From contig JALHIN010000013.1 in the NCBI GenBank assembly GCA_022839995.1, positions 17,143 through 81,142 of the forward strand: a stretch of 64,000 bases of DNA. The letters are read 5' to 3'. The stretch comes from 79-D21 sp022839995 (GTDB taxonomy: Bacteria; Synergistota; Synergistia; Synergistales; 79-D21). The translations under genes and the position numbers were made by a program. Below, piece after piece: positions 8,413-17,021 of the stretch (positions are counted from its first letter, which is position 1; the number at the start of each line of letters is the position of its first letter). The notes under the pieces were generated by a model. That model was not told where the DNA came from and searched no databases. It was given only the letters and a program-made list of their open reading frames with translations.

Positions 8413-9567
8413 TCACGCCTCCTTCTTTCGATTCATGGCGAGCAAGACCGCCTGGCCCGCCAGCAATGCGGCGAAAAACGCGAAAGCCGCGTTCTGACCC
8501 AGGGTTTGCGCCACCAGCCCGATGATCGGCGGGCCGGCGAAGTTGCCTATGCCCCAGAAGAGGAAGTAGGCCCCGGAAATCGTCCCCTTGAGGGTATCGG
8601 GGACCGTTTCGTTGAGAAACGCCATCGACGAAAGGTAGAAGGTTCCGAGGCCGAAGCTCAGGAGGGCAAAGGCCCCGAAAATCCAGGGCCTGGGCAGAAA
8701 CGGGATCGCGGTCACCCCCGCGGCCGTGAGGGCAAGCCCCGCCACCATCAGGGGGCGGCGCCCCCTGCGGTCGGACCAGGGACCCGTCAGGAACTGGGAC
8801 GCGCACACCGTGATGTAGAAGAGCGAAAAATACACGTTCACCGCGTCCTGGGAAAAATGCCGGAAACCGATGACGTAGGCCGGAATGACGGTGAGGACGA
8901 CCCCGTAGGCCACCCCGTGCAGGGCGATGCCGACGAACGCCTTCAGGACCCCGGTTTCCCGGGTCAGGGCCCCGAGGGTCTGCATGTTGAGCCGGGCCCG
9001 GAGCTGGTTCGGGTCGGGCCTCACCCTGCCGAGGGAAATCCCGACGATACCCGCTCCGACAGCACAAGTCGCGGCATAGAAAAGGAACGGCTCGTTGCCG
9101 GTCCACCGGCCGGCCAGAAGCACCCCCAAAAGAGGGCCGAACGTGAGCCCGAGGTGGCTGGCAGCGTTGTAGAACCCGATGACCGTGCCCTTCTTCTCCG
9201 GGTAGGCGATGGAAAGCACGGCGGGTCCGAGAGCCCAAACGGGAGCCTCTCCCACTCCCTGGAAGACTCGCCCGGCGAAAATCGGGGCCGCCGTGGGGGC
9301 GAGGGCATACCCCAAACCCACGAAGGCGCAGAGGACGTACCCCCCGAGAAGGAACGGGCGGAATCCCCACCGGTCGGCCAGGTTTCCCACGGGAACCTGG
9401 AGAAGGATGTAGGAAGCCGCGAAGGTGGACGCCAGCATCCCGACCAGGGCGGGGTTTCCCGTGAGGGCCAGGATCTTTCCCGGCAGGATGGCCACGATAA
9501 GCCCGACACCCAGCATCATGACGAAGACGGACGCGTTGAGGCCGATGAGGATCCTGGAGCGGTTCAC
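8413..9567 (-). CDS. Major facilitator superfamily transporter
   Basis: This 384-residue MFS permease has about twelve transmembrane helices. The conserved loop between helices 2 and 3 appears as GNLADRWGFRP, with a second copy, GPWSDRRGRRP, in the C-terminal half. GTG at 9565-9567 is preferred because GGGGGAGG lies nine bases upstream; an ATG at 9612 would add 15 residues without a site. It is co-transcribed with the Old Yellow Enzyme gene, suggesting uptake of that enzyme's substrate. Confidence 0.88.
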   Translation of the reverse strand: MNRSRILIGLNASVFVMMLGVGLIVAILPGKILALTGNPALVGMLASTFAASYILLQVPVGNLADRWGFRPFLLGGYVLCAFVGLGYALAPTAAPIFAGRVFQGVGEAPVWALGPAVLSIAYPEKKGTVIGFYNAASHLGLTFGPLLGVLLAGRWTGNEPFLFYAATCAVGAGIVGISLGRVRPDPNQLRARLNMQTLGALTRETGVLKAFVGIALHGVAYGVVLTVIPAYVIGFRHFSQDAVNVYFSLFYITVCASQFLTGPWSDRRGRRPLMVAGLALTAAGVTAIPFLPRPWIFGAFALLSFGLGTFYLSSMAFLNETVPDTLKGTISGAYFLFWGIGNFAGPPIIGLVAQTLGQNAAFAFFAALLAGQAVLLAMNRKKEA

Positions 9568-9658
9568 GGCGTTTTGCCTCCCCCGGGGTGGATTGTTCAA
9601 CAGTCGGACCAATGGTGCCTAAATGTTCAAGGCGTTTTTTGACTTGTTCCGGGTTATT

Positions 9659-10738
9659 TTAAGGCATCTTCCCCAGGGGTTGAAGGACCAGTCGAAAGTC
9701 CAGGAGGGTTTCGACGAAAGCCGGAACGGAAAGGGGGTTCCGGCTGAACCGGAGCAAGCCGCCTCCGTTCGGCCCGGTCCTTCTTTCCCAATCGTCGGCT
9801 GAAGGAACCAGGGCCTGCTCGAGGAGAGCCGCCCCGTCCCGGTAGCCCCGGACGGGCAGGACCTTCACCGCCGAAGCCCCGTATTCACGGGCCAAAGACT
9901 TCATCTTCCGGTCCAGGCCGGACTCCTCCGCGCCGACCGCCACGGAAAAGGGGAGATCCGGCGGATTTTCCCTTCCCTCCAGGACCAAAAGCCACGCCCC
10001 CGCGTCGAAATCCGTCCTTTCGAGGACATCCCAGGGGATTTCGAGCGGCCGGACCCCGGAGGCCAGGGACAGGTCCTCTTCCCACCCGACGGAAACGGCA
10101 AAACAGTCGACCTTCCCGCGGACTTCCAGGAAGGCACGGGCAAAGGCCGGATCCGTGTGGTAGTCCGGCAGGAAGAAGCGGCTTTCGGGCCCCTGGGAGA
10201 TCAAGAGCACAGCTCCCCGGGCGCCGGTCTCTCCCAGGGCCGCCAGTTCGAGGAGGTGACGCCGCCCCCGTTCCGTCACGGCATCGGGGAACATGGCCAT
10301 CGGCCCCTGGAAGAGCGTGCAGGATTTCACTTCCAGGAACAGTTGGCCGCGCCCCTGCCCCAGGAGGAAATCGAAGCGGCTGCTCCCGGCGGTGACCTCG
10401 CTGGACCGGACCTTCCACCCTTCGAGCCCGGGGACGGCCTCCCGCTCGAGAAGGTGCCGCGCCAGGGCGTTCGCGCGGATCGTGTCGAGGCAGACCCAGT
10501 GTCCGTTCCGGCGGGCCGCGACGGCCTTGCAGGCCAGCTTCGGGCTGCGGGGGGTGGAAAGAAGGGCCAGTTCCGTGCCCGGGAAAAGGATCTCCCAGAG
10601 CCGTCCGGGGTTCGGCAGGTGGGCCAGCACCGTCCGTCCCTCCGACTCGGCTTCCACGACGAAACGGTTCAGGCGGCGCAGGAAGGAACCCCGGCGCAGG
10701 TTTGCCCGGGGAGCTGCCCGGAAGCGTTCAGAGGCCAA
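9659..10738 (-). CDS. sfsA: SfsA family protein with a C-terminal extension
   Basis: The first roughly 240 residues match SfsA (sugar fermentation stimulation protein, a putative nucleic-acid-binding nuclease fold). Seen are VLAHLPNPGRLWE, FDFLLG, the acidic FLEVKSCTL segment, FPDAVTERGRRHL and the late PDYHTDPAF. Typical SfsA is about 230 residues, so this 359-residue protein carries about 120 extra C-terminal residues that I cannot assign. I chose TTG at 10736-10738, which overlaps the PolX stop by 11 bases and has GAGGAT upstream. It is the last gene of the aldolase-polX-sfsA run. Confidence 0.85.
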   Translation of the reverse strand: MASERFRAAPRANLRRGSFLRRLNRFVVEAESEGRTVLAHLPNPGRLWEILFPGTELALLSTPRSPKLACKAVAARRNGHWVCLDTIRANALARHLLEREAVPGLEGWKVRSSEVTAGSSRFDFLLGQGRGQLFLEVKSCTLFQGPMAMFPDAVTERGRRHLLELAALGETGARGAVLLISQGPESRFFLPDYHTDPAFARAFLEVRGKVDCFAVSVGWEEDLSLASGVRPLEIPWDVLERTDFDAGAWLLVLEGRENPPDLPFSVAVGAEESGLDRKMKSLAREYGASAVKVLPVRGYRDGAALLEQALVPSADDWERRTGPNGGGLLRFSRNPLSVPAFVETLLDFRLVLQPLGKMP

Positions 10739-12497
10739 GGGAGGCGATCCTCGCGGGCTTTTCCCGGGCCCATTCGAGCAGGCGGTCGGCTTCCCAGGTG
10801 TTGACCACGCGTTCCGGGGGAATCCAGGCCCTGCGGGCCACCGCCACTCCAAAGCGCAGGAAGTCGAACTGTTCCGGCGCATGGGCGTCGGTGTTCACGG
10901 CGAATAGGCACCCCAGTTCGAGCGCCCTCCTCGCGAGGGCATCGGGAAGGTCCAGCCGCATGGGGGAGGCGTTGATCTCCAGGGCCGTTCCCGTCGCGGC
11001 CGCTTCCGAAAAGACGCGGTCCCAGTCCGCGTCGGCCCCGGCTCTCCCTTTTCCCGCCAGGAGGCGGCCCGTGGGGTGGGCCAGGACGTGGACAAAGGGG
11101 TGCCGCACCGCCGAGAGGAAGCGGCCGGTGACCTTTTGCCGGTCGCCCGACAGGGCGGAGTGTACCGCAGCGACGACGAGATCCATCTTCTCCAGGATCT
11201 CGTCGGGAAAGTCGAGGCTCCCGTCCGACCGGACCTCCACCTCCGTTCCGCAAAGGAGGCGGAATCCCCCCGAAAACGAACCCTGAAGAGCACGGATTTC
11301 CCTGCACTGGGCGAGCAGTTCTTCCCGGGAGAGTCCCCCGGCTACGGCCAACCCCTGGGAATGATCGGTAACGGCGAGATATTCCAGGCCCCTTTCCCTT
11401 GCGGATCGGGCCATTTCCTCCAGGGCCGCCCTGCCGTCGCTTGCCGTGGTGTGGCTCTGGAGATCCCCCTTCAGGTCGGATTTCTCGAGCAGGCGGGGGA
11501 GCCTCCCCTTCAGAGCCGCCTCGATCTCCCCCCGCCCTTCCCTCATCTCCGGCGGGATCCAGGGCATCCCCAGGGCCCCGTAGACTTCTTCCTCCTCCGC
11601 GCAGAGGAGTTCGCTTCCGTCCTCCCGCTTCAGGGCATACTCGCTCAGGCTGTACCCCTTTTTCAGGGCGAGCTCGCGAAGCAGCACGTTGTGGGCCTGG
11701 CTACCGGTAAAGTACTGCCAGGCGGTCCCCCAGCGGGCCCGCTCTACCACCCGGAGGTCTCCCTGCATGCCCCCGCGGAACCGGACGCTCATCTTCGTCG
11801 GTCCCCGCAGAAGGACCTCCTCCACCAGAGGGCTTTCCGCCAGCCGGTCCATGACGGGACCGGCATCCGCGGCGGCCGTCAGGAAATCGAGATCCCCCAC
11901 CGTTTCCTTCATCCTCCTGAGGGACCCGCCGGCTTCGAGGCGCTGCACTCCAGGAACCCCGAGAAGGATTTCCCGGACCTCTTCGGCCAGTTGCCAGGCC
12001 GCACCCAGGGGAGTCCGCACCGCGATCTTCCGGGAGGCCAGGTCCTCCAGGCCCTTCCTGATCTTCGCCTCCGACTTCTCGCCAAGGCCGGGCAATTCTT
12101 TCAGGCGCCCGTCGGCGGCGGCCGCCGCCAAACCTGCGAGGTCGGTCACCCCCAGGCTTTTCCAGATCAGCCCCACCCGCTTCGGCCCCATGTCCGGAAC
12201 TTCCAAAAGGTCCAGCAGGCTTTCGGGGACTTCTTCCCGGAGGCGCTCGTAAAAGCCAAGCTTTCCCGTGTCAAGGATTTCCTCGATTTTTTCAGCGATG
12301 GCCTGGCCGACCCCAGGGACCTGGCGCAGGGTTCCTTCGGCCCGGATTTCGGACAGGGGCCTCCCCGTTTCCCGGATGTTCTCGGCGGCTCTCCGGTAGG
12401 CGTTCACCTTGAAGACGTTTTCCCCGCGGATTTCCAGCAAATCCGCGATCCGTTCGAACAGGGAAGCGATTTCGGCGTTGCCCGGGGAGCCTTCCAT
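10728..12497 (-). CDS. polX: DNA polymerase/3'-5' exonuclease PolX
   Basis: This 589-residue protein has the usual PolX layout. It starts with an N-terminal helix-hairpin-helix region with repeated PGVG, DMGPK and PGLGEK turns (residues 55-145). A family X nucleotidyltransferase palm follows, with GSLRRMKETVGDLDFL near 191-206 carrying the Asp pair. The C-terminal PHP phosphoesterase starts at about residue 340 (LQSHTTASDG) and includes VTDHSQG, AHPTGR and NTDAH. It acts in gap-filling base-excision repair. The ATG overlaps the aldolase stop codon by one base, so they form one transcription unit. Confidence 0.95.
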   Translation of the reverse strand: MEGSPGNAEIASLFERIADLLEIRGENVFKVNAYRRAAENIRETGRPLSEIRAEGTLRQVPGVGQAIAEKIEEILDTGKLGFYERLREEVPESLLDLLEVPDMGPKRVGLIWKSLGVTDLAGLAAAAADGRLKELPGLGEKSEAKIRKGLEDLASRKIAVRTPLGAAWQLAEEVREILLGVPGVQRLEAGGSLRRMKETVGDLDFLTAAADAGPVMDRLAESPLVEEVLLRGPTKMSVRFRGGMQGDLRVVERARWGTAWQYFTGSQAHNVLLRELALKKGYSLSEYALKREDGSELLCAEEEEVYGALGMPWIPPEMREGRGEIEAALKGRLPRLLEKSDLKGDLQSHTTASDGRAALEEMARSARERGLEYLAVTDHSQGLAVAGGLSREELLAQCREIRALQGSFSGGFRLLCGTEVEVRSDGSLDFPDEILEKMDLVVAAVHSALSGDRQKVTGRFLSAVRHPFVHVLAHPTGRLLAGKGRAGADADWDRVFSEAAATGTALEINASPMRLDLPDALARRALELGCLFAVNTDAHAPEQFDFLRFGVAVARRAWIPPERVVNTWEADRLLEWAREKPARIASLGL

Positions 12498-13162
12498 CAG
12501 GAGTCTTCCTCCCCTGCCCGGGTGGACCGGCCATACCCGGACATCCGCCTCAAGGCGTCCTCTAGCTGCTCCGACGAGAGCACCGGGGGCATCGCCACGC
12601 AGGAAACCCTCCAGGCGATCTCAGCGACGAATTCAACGGCCTGGGCCACGGAAAAGGCCTCCGCCAAATCAGCTCCCACGGTCACCAGCCCGTGGTGCGC
12701 GAGCAGGAGCGCCTTTCCGCACCCGATGCCTTCCGCGGCGCTTTCGGCCAGGGCATCGCTGCCGAAGGGGGCGTAGGGGACGCAAGGGACCTGGGGACCG
12801 GCGATTGCAACGAGGTAGTGGACCGGGGGGATTTCCCGCTCCAGGCAGGCAAAGGTCGTCGCGAAGGGGGAATGAGTGTGGATCACCGCCCCGATGTCCG
12901 GCCTTTCCCTGTAAAGGGCCAGGTGCATCGGCATTTCGCTGGAGGGTTTCCAGGGGCCTTCGACCTGCCGCCCCTCAAGGTCCACTACCGCGACGTCCTC
13001 CGGAAGGGCTTCGAGGTACTCGACCGCGCTGGGCTTGATGGCCACCAGCTGGCGGTTTCGGTCAATAACGCTGAGGTTCCCCGACGTCCCCTTTGTCAAG
13101 CCCTCCATCAGCAGCATCCGCCCGTATTCCGCGACCTGCCTGCGTTCCCTTTCAAGCAGCAA
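12497..13162 (-). CDS. Class II aldolase/adducin family protein
   Basis: This 221-residue protein resembles fuculose-phosphate-type aldolases. The zinc histidines appear in AVIHTHSPFATTFA (near residue 95) and AHHGLVTVG (near 155). The N-terminal TKGTSGNLSV and SSEMPMHLALY segments, which bind the phosphate and supply the acid residue, are present. It probably cleaves a phosphorylated sugar or sugar acid. The start is a TTG with a G-rich site just upstream; this is the least certain part. First gene of the aldolase-polX-sfsA operon. Confidence 0.88.
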   Translation of the reverse strand: MLLERERRQVAEYGRMLLMEGLTKGTSGNLSVIDRNRQLVAIKPSAVEYLEALPEDVAVVDLEGRQVEGPWKPSSEMPMHLALYRERPDIGAVIHTHSPFATTFACLEREIPPVHYLVAIAGPQVPCVPYAPFGSDALAESAAEGIGCGKALLLAHHGLVTVGADLAEAFSVAQAVEFVAEIAWRVSCVAMPPVLSSEQLEDALRRMSGYGRSTRAGEEDS

Positions 13163-13242
13163 GGCGCCCCCCCCTTAGGTCCCCTCTGGAGGGGACATTT
13201 TTGGTTCTAATTTTATCTCCGGGAGGGAACTTGATAAACTTC

Positions 13243-13896
13243 CTATTTCAACGCGTTTCTCCTTCCGAAATAGACCCACCCGCCCAAAAGCGCCGTGAGC
13301 GGAGCCACGGTGACGAGGCCAAAGCTTCCGACCAGGGTGTGGAGGATCTCGGAAGCGACGTACTGGAGGTTGAGGACGTTCTCGATGGGAGTCCCCTGGG
13401 CGATGAAGACCATGAGCATCGCGCTGAAACCGCCCGAATAGGCCAGCAGGAGCGTCGTGGTCATGGTGCCGATGACGGACCTCCCGACAGCCAGGCCCGA
13501 GGCGACGGCCTGCGCCGCGGTGAGCCCGGGGTGACGTTGCTTCATCTCATCCATAGCGGCCGCAATGTCCATGGCCAGATCCATGACGGCCCCGGAGGCA
13601 GCAAGGAATATGCCGCCGAGAAAGACCTTGCCCAGGTCAAGGTCGGGAAAACCGCAATACAGAAGGGTCTCCGAGAAGGGCTTCACGGCGCCGTGGATCC
13701 GGAAAGCCTGCCCGAAAACGACGGAAAGGACGGCCGTGACCGCGAGGCCCGCCATGGCACCGCCGAAGGCCGTGAGCCCCTTCCTCGTCGGTCCTGCGAC
13801 CAGGAAGATGATGACCGCGGTCAGGAGGCCCACGACCGCGAAGGTCAGCGTAGGGGATCCATTCCCTTCAGGAAACCCGGCAAAAGAATCTTCCAT
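13243..13896 (-). CDS. YibE/F-like membrane protein, C-terminal part (frame-split)
   Basis: This is the C-terminal, helix-rich half of a YibE/F family integral membrane protein (about 217 residues as drawn, with roughly six membrane segments). It includes GGIFLAASGAVMDLAMDI and a VGRSVIGTMTTTLLLAY segment, which are typical of the family. The opening codons overlap the end of the previous gene by 52 bases in the -1 frame and have no ribosome site. The two pieces read as one protein if a -1 frameshift occurs near 13845-13860. Either the gene is split, a programmed shift is used, or a base is missing. Confidence 0.7.
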   Translation of the reverse strand: MEDSFAGFPEGNGSPTLTFAVVGLLTAVIIFLVAGPTRKGLTAFGGAMAGLAVTAVLSVVFGQAFRIHGAVKPFSETLLYCGFPDLDLGKVFLGGIFLAASGAVMDLAMDIAAAMDEMKQRHPGLTAAQAVASGLAVGRSVIGTMTTTLLLAYSGGFSAMLMVFIAQGTPIENVLNLQYVASEILHTLVGSFGLVTVAPLTALLGGWVYFGRRNALK

Positions 13897-14366
13897 ATGA
13901 CCAGGGCCGAAAAGACGAAGGAAAGGAGCGCTGAAAGGCCGGTCCAGCCGGCGAAAGCCACGAGGAGGACCGAGAAAAGCCCAAAAAGAAGCAACTCCGT
14001 GTCAAGGCGATAGTGGTCAACGACGTTCGCGTGAACGACCCGGTCCCCGTTCAGGTCGAGGACCACGAGGGCCTTGTCCCCGGGAGCGAAAAGCTTGTCG
14101 AGTTCCATCTTCCCGATGAGCTGGTTGGAGGCTTCCACCTCGAGCCCCTTGTAGGGTCCCCGGAGGATTCGAAGCTTCACTTCCTGCACCCCTTCCCTGA
14201 CGATGCCGAACCGGAAAATCCGGGAGTCGTCCACCTCGAGGACAACTCCTTTTGCCCGGGTCGAGAAGGTTGCGTCCTTGCGTTCGAAACCGCTGGGAAG
14301 GAGAAAGAGCAACAGGCTGGCCAGGGAAAGAAGGAGGGCAAGAATTGCATGATATTTGTCTTTCAT
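13845..14366 (-). CDS. YibE/F-like membrane protein, N-terminal part (frame-split)
   Basis: This 173-residue part has one N-terminal membrane segment, an external beta-rich region (about residues 30-115) and three further helices ending at FLKGMDPLR. The family normally continues directly into the portion encoded at 13243-13896. The ATG at 14364-14366 has AGGAAGTG upstream; a longer in-frame start lacks a site. It lies downstream of the alkaline phosphatase gene, from which a GC-rich hairpin separates it. Function of the family is not established. Confidence 0.75.
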   Translation of the reverse strand: MKDKYHAILALLLSLASLLLFLLPSGFERKDATFSTRAKGVVLEVDDSRIFRFGIVREGVQEVKLRILRGPYKGLEVEASNQLIGKMELDKLFAPGDKALVVLDLNGDRVVHANVVDHYRLDTELLLFGLFSVLLVAFAGWTGLSALLSFVFSALVIWKILLPGFLKGMDPLR

Positions 14367-14391
14367 CGTTTTCACTTCCTGGAAATCGGAT

Positions 14392-14426
14392 GGGCGGGGC
14401 AAGTCTCGTAGAAACCTGCCCCGCCC
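14392..14426 (-). terminator. GC-rich hairpin between alkaline phosphatase and YibE/F genes
   Basis: A perfect 10-bp inverted repeat (14392-14401 with 14417-14426) encloses a 15-base loop. There is no clear U-run after it on the minus strand, so it is more likely an attenuator or a transcript-stabilising hairpin than a strong terminator. Confidence 0.35.
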
Positions 14427-14450
14427 CGAAGCTGGAGGAACGCTTAATCC

Positions 14451-16013
14451 CTACCTCGAAGCAAAGGCAGGATTGAAACCCATCACGGCCATCATCTTTC
14501 GGGCCACATCGGTGTTGTCGTAGTAGCCGTTGAAAATCTCCTGTCCCTGGCCGGCCACGAACACGGGAACCGGGACACCGGTATGCGAGTATGAAGTCCA
14601 GCCGATTCCCGCCTTGTTGTTCAGGATATGGGTCAGGGCGATGGTGAAGGGTTCGTAGCCGCCGTAGATGAGGTAGGTGTTCTCGTCCTTCGCCTTGACC
14701 TGCTCGCCGGCAAGGCTGGCCTTCAAGGCTTCTTCGAGGGCCTTCAGCTCTCTCGGGGAAAGGGCAAGCGCCAGCTCGTCCCTGGACGTCCGATCGCCCA
14801 ACGCCGCGAGTTTTTCCACCGTTTTCATGCGAGCCCCGTCCAGCTTCTTCAGGCCGAAGAACGACTCCACCAGGGGAAGGACGTCCTCAAGCTTCCCGTT
14901 TGCGGAAGTGTGTCCCTTCTTGTAAGCGGCGAACTTCGCGTCGAAGGCCTGGTAGGAGCCTTTCTGGGCCAGGAGTTTTTCGAAGAAACTGTCGTACCGG
15001 GTTCCGGCAAAGCCGAGGGTCATGCCGCCGCATTCGTGGTCTCCGGTTACGACGACAAGTGTTTCGCCCGGATGCTTTGCCGCGAAGGCCAGGGCTTTCC
15101 GAACAGCCTCGTCAAAAGCCAGGGTATCCCGGATGGAAGCGGCCGCGTCGTTGGCGTGGCAGGCCCAGTCGATCTTGCCGCCTTCCACCATCATGAAGAA
15201 GCCCCTGGGATTATCCAGCAACTCGATGCCCTTCTCGGTCAACTCGGCAAGGGACATGTCGCCTCCGTTCCGGTCCATGGCGTAGGGCATCGCGGCGTCT
15301 TTGTCAAGGTCGGGGTTGAAGACGAGGACCCGGCTCGTTCCCTTTTTCAGGTTGAGGAAATCCCGCTTGCTGTTGACGAATAGGTACCCCTTCGACTTCG
15401 CGTACTCGATACTGCTGGGCTTGTCCTTCTTCTTGCCCGTGGGTTGGACGAAACCGCCGCCGGCGAAATAATCGAACCCGGAGTCCGCAAGCTGTTTCGA
15501 GATCTCGTAGTAGTCCTTGCGAGAAGGCTGGTGGGCGTAAAAGGACGCCGGCGTGGCATGGTCGAGGGAAACGCTGGTAATGATGCCGACTTTCAGCCCT
15601 TTTTCGTGGGCCATCTCAGCGATCGATTTGAAACGGACGCGCTTCGTGGGATCCATGCCGATGACCCCGTTGTCGGTCTTGTAGCCGGAGGCAAGTGCCG
15701 TTGCTGCCGGGGCGGAATCGGTGATGTAGGAGTTCGCGGAATAAGTCGTGGTCATCCCCTGCACCGGCAGGGTGCTGAGGGAAAGGCGCTCCACTCCGGG
15801 CTTCTTCGAGCCGGACTTTGCCTGGAGGGTGGCCTCCGCCGCGTTGATCTGGGGCATCCCCATGCCGTCCCCGATGAAGAGGAAAACGTACTTGGCCGGT
15901 TTTCCGGACCAGTTGTTGACGGTTTCCGCAAAAGCCCCGCCGACCGTTGCGAAAACCAGGACCGCCGCCAGGATCAAGAGGAATGGGACACGCAAGAAAC
16001 GATAGGACCTCAT
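14451..16013 (-). CDS. phoA: Secreted alkaline phosphatase
   Basis: This 520-residue precursor has a signal peptide (about residues 1-29, ending AFA). The alkaline phosphatase core follows. The metal site is FLFIGDGMGMPQ near residue 47, and the nucleophile serine is in ITDSAPAATALASG near residue 98. The metal histidines are in VTGDHECGG (near 345) and SYSHTGVPVP (near 475). It releases phosphate from organic phosphates outside the membrane. ATG at 16011-16013 with AAGGAGG upstream is preferred over the TTG one codon earlier. Expression is probably phosphate-controlled, given the promoter architecture described separately. Confidence 0.93.
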   Translation of the reverse strand: MRSYRFLRVPFLLILAAVLVFATVGGAFAETVNNWSGKPAKYVFLFIGDGMGMPQINAAEATLQAKSGSKKPGVERLSLSTLPVQGMTTTYSANSYITDSAPAATALASGYKTDNGVIGMDPTKRVRFKSIAEMAHEKGLKVGIITSVSLDHATPASFYAHQPSRKDYYEISKQLADSGFDYFAGGGFVQPTGKKKDKPSSIEYAKSKGYLFVNSKRDFLNLKKGTSRVLVFNPDLDKDAAMPYAMDRNGGDMSLAELTEKGIELLDNPRGFFMMVEGGKIDWACHANDAAASIRDTLAFDEAVRKALAFAAKHPGETLVVVTGDHECGGMTLGFAGTRYDSFFEKLLAQKGSYQAFDAKFAAYKKGHTSANGKLEDVLPLVESFFGLKKLDGARMKTVEKLAALGDRTSRDELALALSPRELKALEEALKASLAGEQVKAKDENTYLIYGGYEPFTIALTHILNNKAGIGWTSYSHTGVPVPVFVAGQGQEIFNGYYDNTDVARKMMAVMGFNPAFASR

Positions 16014-16054
16014 CAACTTTCGACCTCCTTGTGGGATTCGCTTCTTTCCGGCTA

Positions 16055-16087
16055 TTTATAAATTCCAGACGGTAACAGCCGGGTTAA
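16055..16087 (-). promoter_or_regulatory. Candidate Pho-type promoter of the alkaline phosphatase gene
   Basis: On the minus strand a -10-like TATAAA (16055-16060) is preceded, about ten bases upstream, by GTTACC (16071-16076) and TTAACC (16082-16087), two similar six-mers one helical turn apart. No good -35 box is present. Direct repeats in place of a -35 box are the arrangement of PhoB/PhoP-activated promoters. A further TTTACA lies at 16113-16118. Assignment rests on this pattern and on the phosphatase downstream. Confidence 0.35.
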
Positions 16088-16154
16088 GGTCTCGGCACAA
16101 CTTTTGTTACGTTGTAAACTGTCAGGAGAAAATCCAAACTGGAGGTCGTTTCCC

Positions 16155-17021
16155 ATGGCTGCTTTCCGTATCCCCGACAAGACCCGAATCGGACACGTGG
16201 TGCTCGGAGTCACGAACCTGGAGGAGTCCCTCTCGTTCTGGAAAGACCTGCTCGGGTTCCGTACCGAGTTTCCGGGAAGGGAAAAGGCCGCCCTGCTTTA
16301 CCCGCAGGAGGGCGGCGAATGGCTGGTGGCTCTCCGGGAAGACTCTCGGCTTCCCCTGGATCCCTCGAGAACAGGCCTTTACCACGTGGCCTTCCGCCTC
16401 CCGTCGAGAGGTGACCTGGGAAGGCTGCTTCGGCACGTCGCCGAAGCAGGAAAGCCGATCGAGGGCCTGAGCGACCACGGGGTCAGCGAGGCCCTGTACC
16501 TGGAAGCTCCCGACGGGATCGGCGCGGAGTTCTCCGTCGACCGCCCCCGGGAGGCCTGGACCTTCTCGAGAGGGCAGCTCGTGATGGTCACTAAACCCAT
16601 CGAGAGCCGCCGCCTGCTGGCCAATGCCGAAGGAGGGTGGAGGGGAATGCCGGAGGGGTCCTGCGTGGGGCACGTGCACCTTCGCGTCTCGAACCTCGAC
16701 AAGGCAAAAGCTTTCTACTTCGGACACCTGGGGCTGTCCGTGACCCAAAAGAACTATCCGGGGGCCCTCTTTTTCGCCGCGGGCGACTACCACCACCACA
16801 TCGGGACGAACATCTGGGACAGCCGGAACGCGCCCCCCCCGGCCCCGGAGACGGCGGGCCTGAGGAGGTTTTCCCTGATCCTCCCCTGCCAGGAGGACGT
16901 GGAAAGCCTGAAGAACCGAACCCTGCAGTCCGGCTACCCTGCAGAGCCTTCGGCCGAGGGAGGCGGCTTCCTGCTCCGCGACGCGGACCGCACCGCCGTC
17001 TGCATCGAGGCCCTGCCATGA
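16155..17021 (+). CDS. VOC-family protein, two glyoxalase/dioxygenase domains
   Basis: This 288-residue protein contains two vicinal-oxygen-chelate modules, at about residues 10-125 and 170-285, each opening with a metal-ligand histidine segment (GHVVLGVTNLEESLSFW and GHVHLRVSNLDKAKAFY). The layout resembles Bacillus CatE-like extradiol dioxygenases, which cleave catechols; other metal-dependent activities are possible. ATG at 16155 follows GGAGG by nine bases; the earlier in-frame ATG at 16104 has no site. It overlaps the next MFS gene by four bases, suggesting the transporter handles the same compound. Confidence 0.82.
   Translation: MAAFRIPDKTRIGHVVLGVTNLEESLSFWKDLLGFRTEFPGREKAALLYPQEGGEWLVALREDSRLPLDPSRTGLYHVAFRLPSRGDLGRLLRHVAEAGKPIEGLSDHGVSEALYLEAPDGIGAEFSVDRPREAWTFSRGQLVMVTKPIESRRLLANAEGGWRGMPEGSCVGHVHLRVSNLDKAKAFYFGHLGLSVTQKNYPGALFFAAGDYHHHIGTNIWDSRNAPPPAPETAGLRRFSLILPCQEDVESLKNRTLQSGYPAEPSAEGGGFLLRDADRTAVCIEALP

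Noticed and set aside
13179..13202. Hairpin with 7-bp stem followed by ATTTTT between the aldolase and YibE/F genes
   Set aside because: It looks like a terminator only on the plus strand, where no gene lies upstream; both flanking genes run on the minus strand. Left unassigned.
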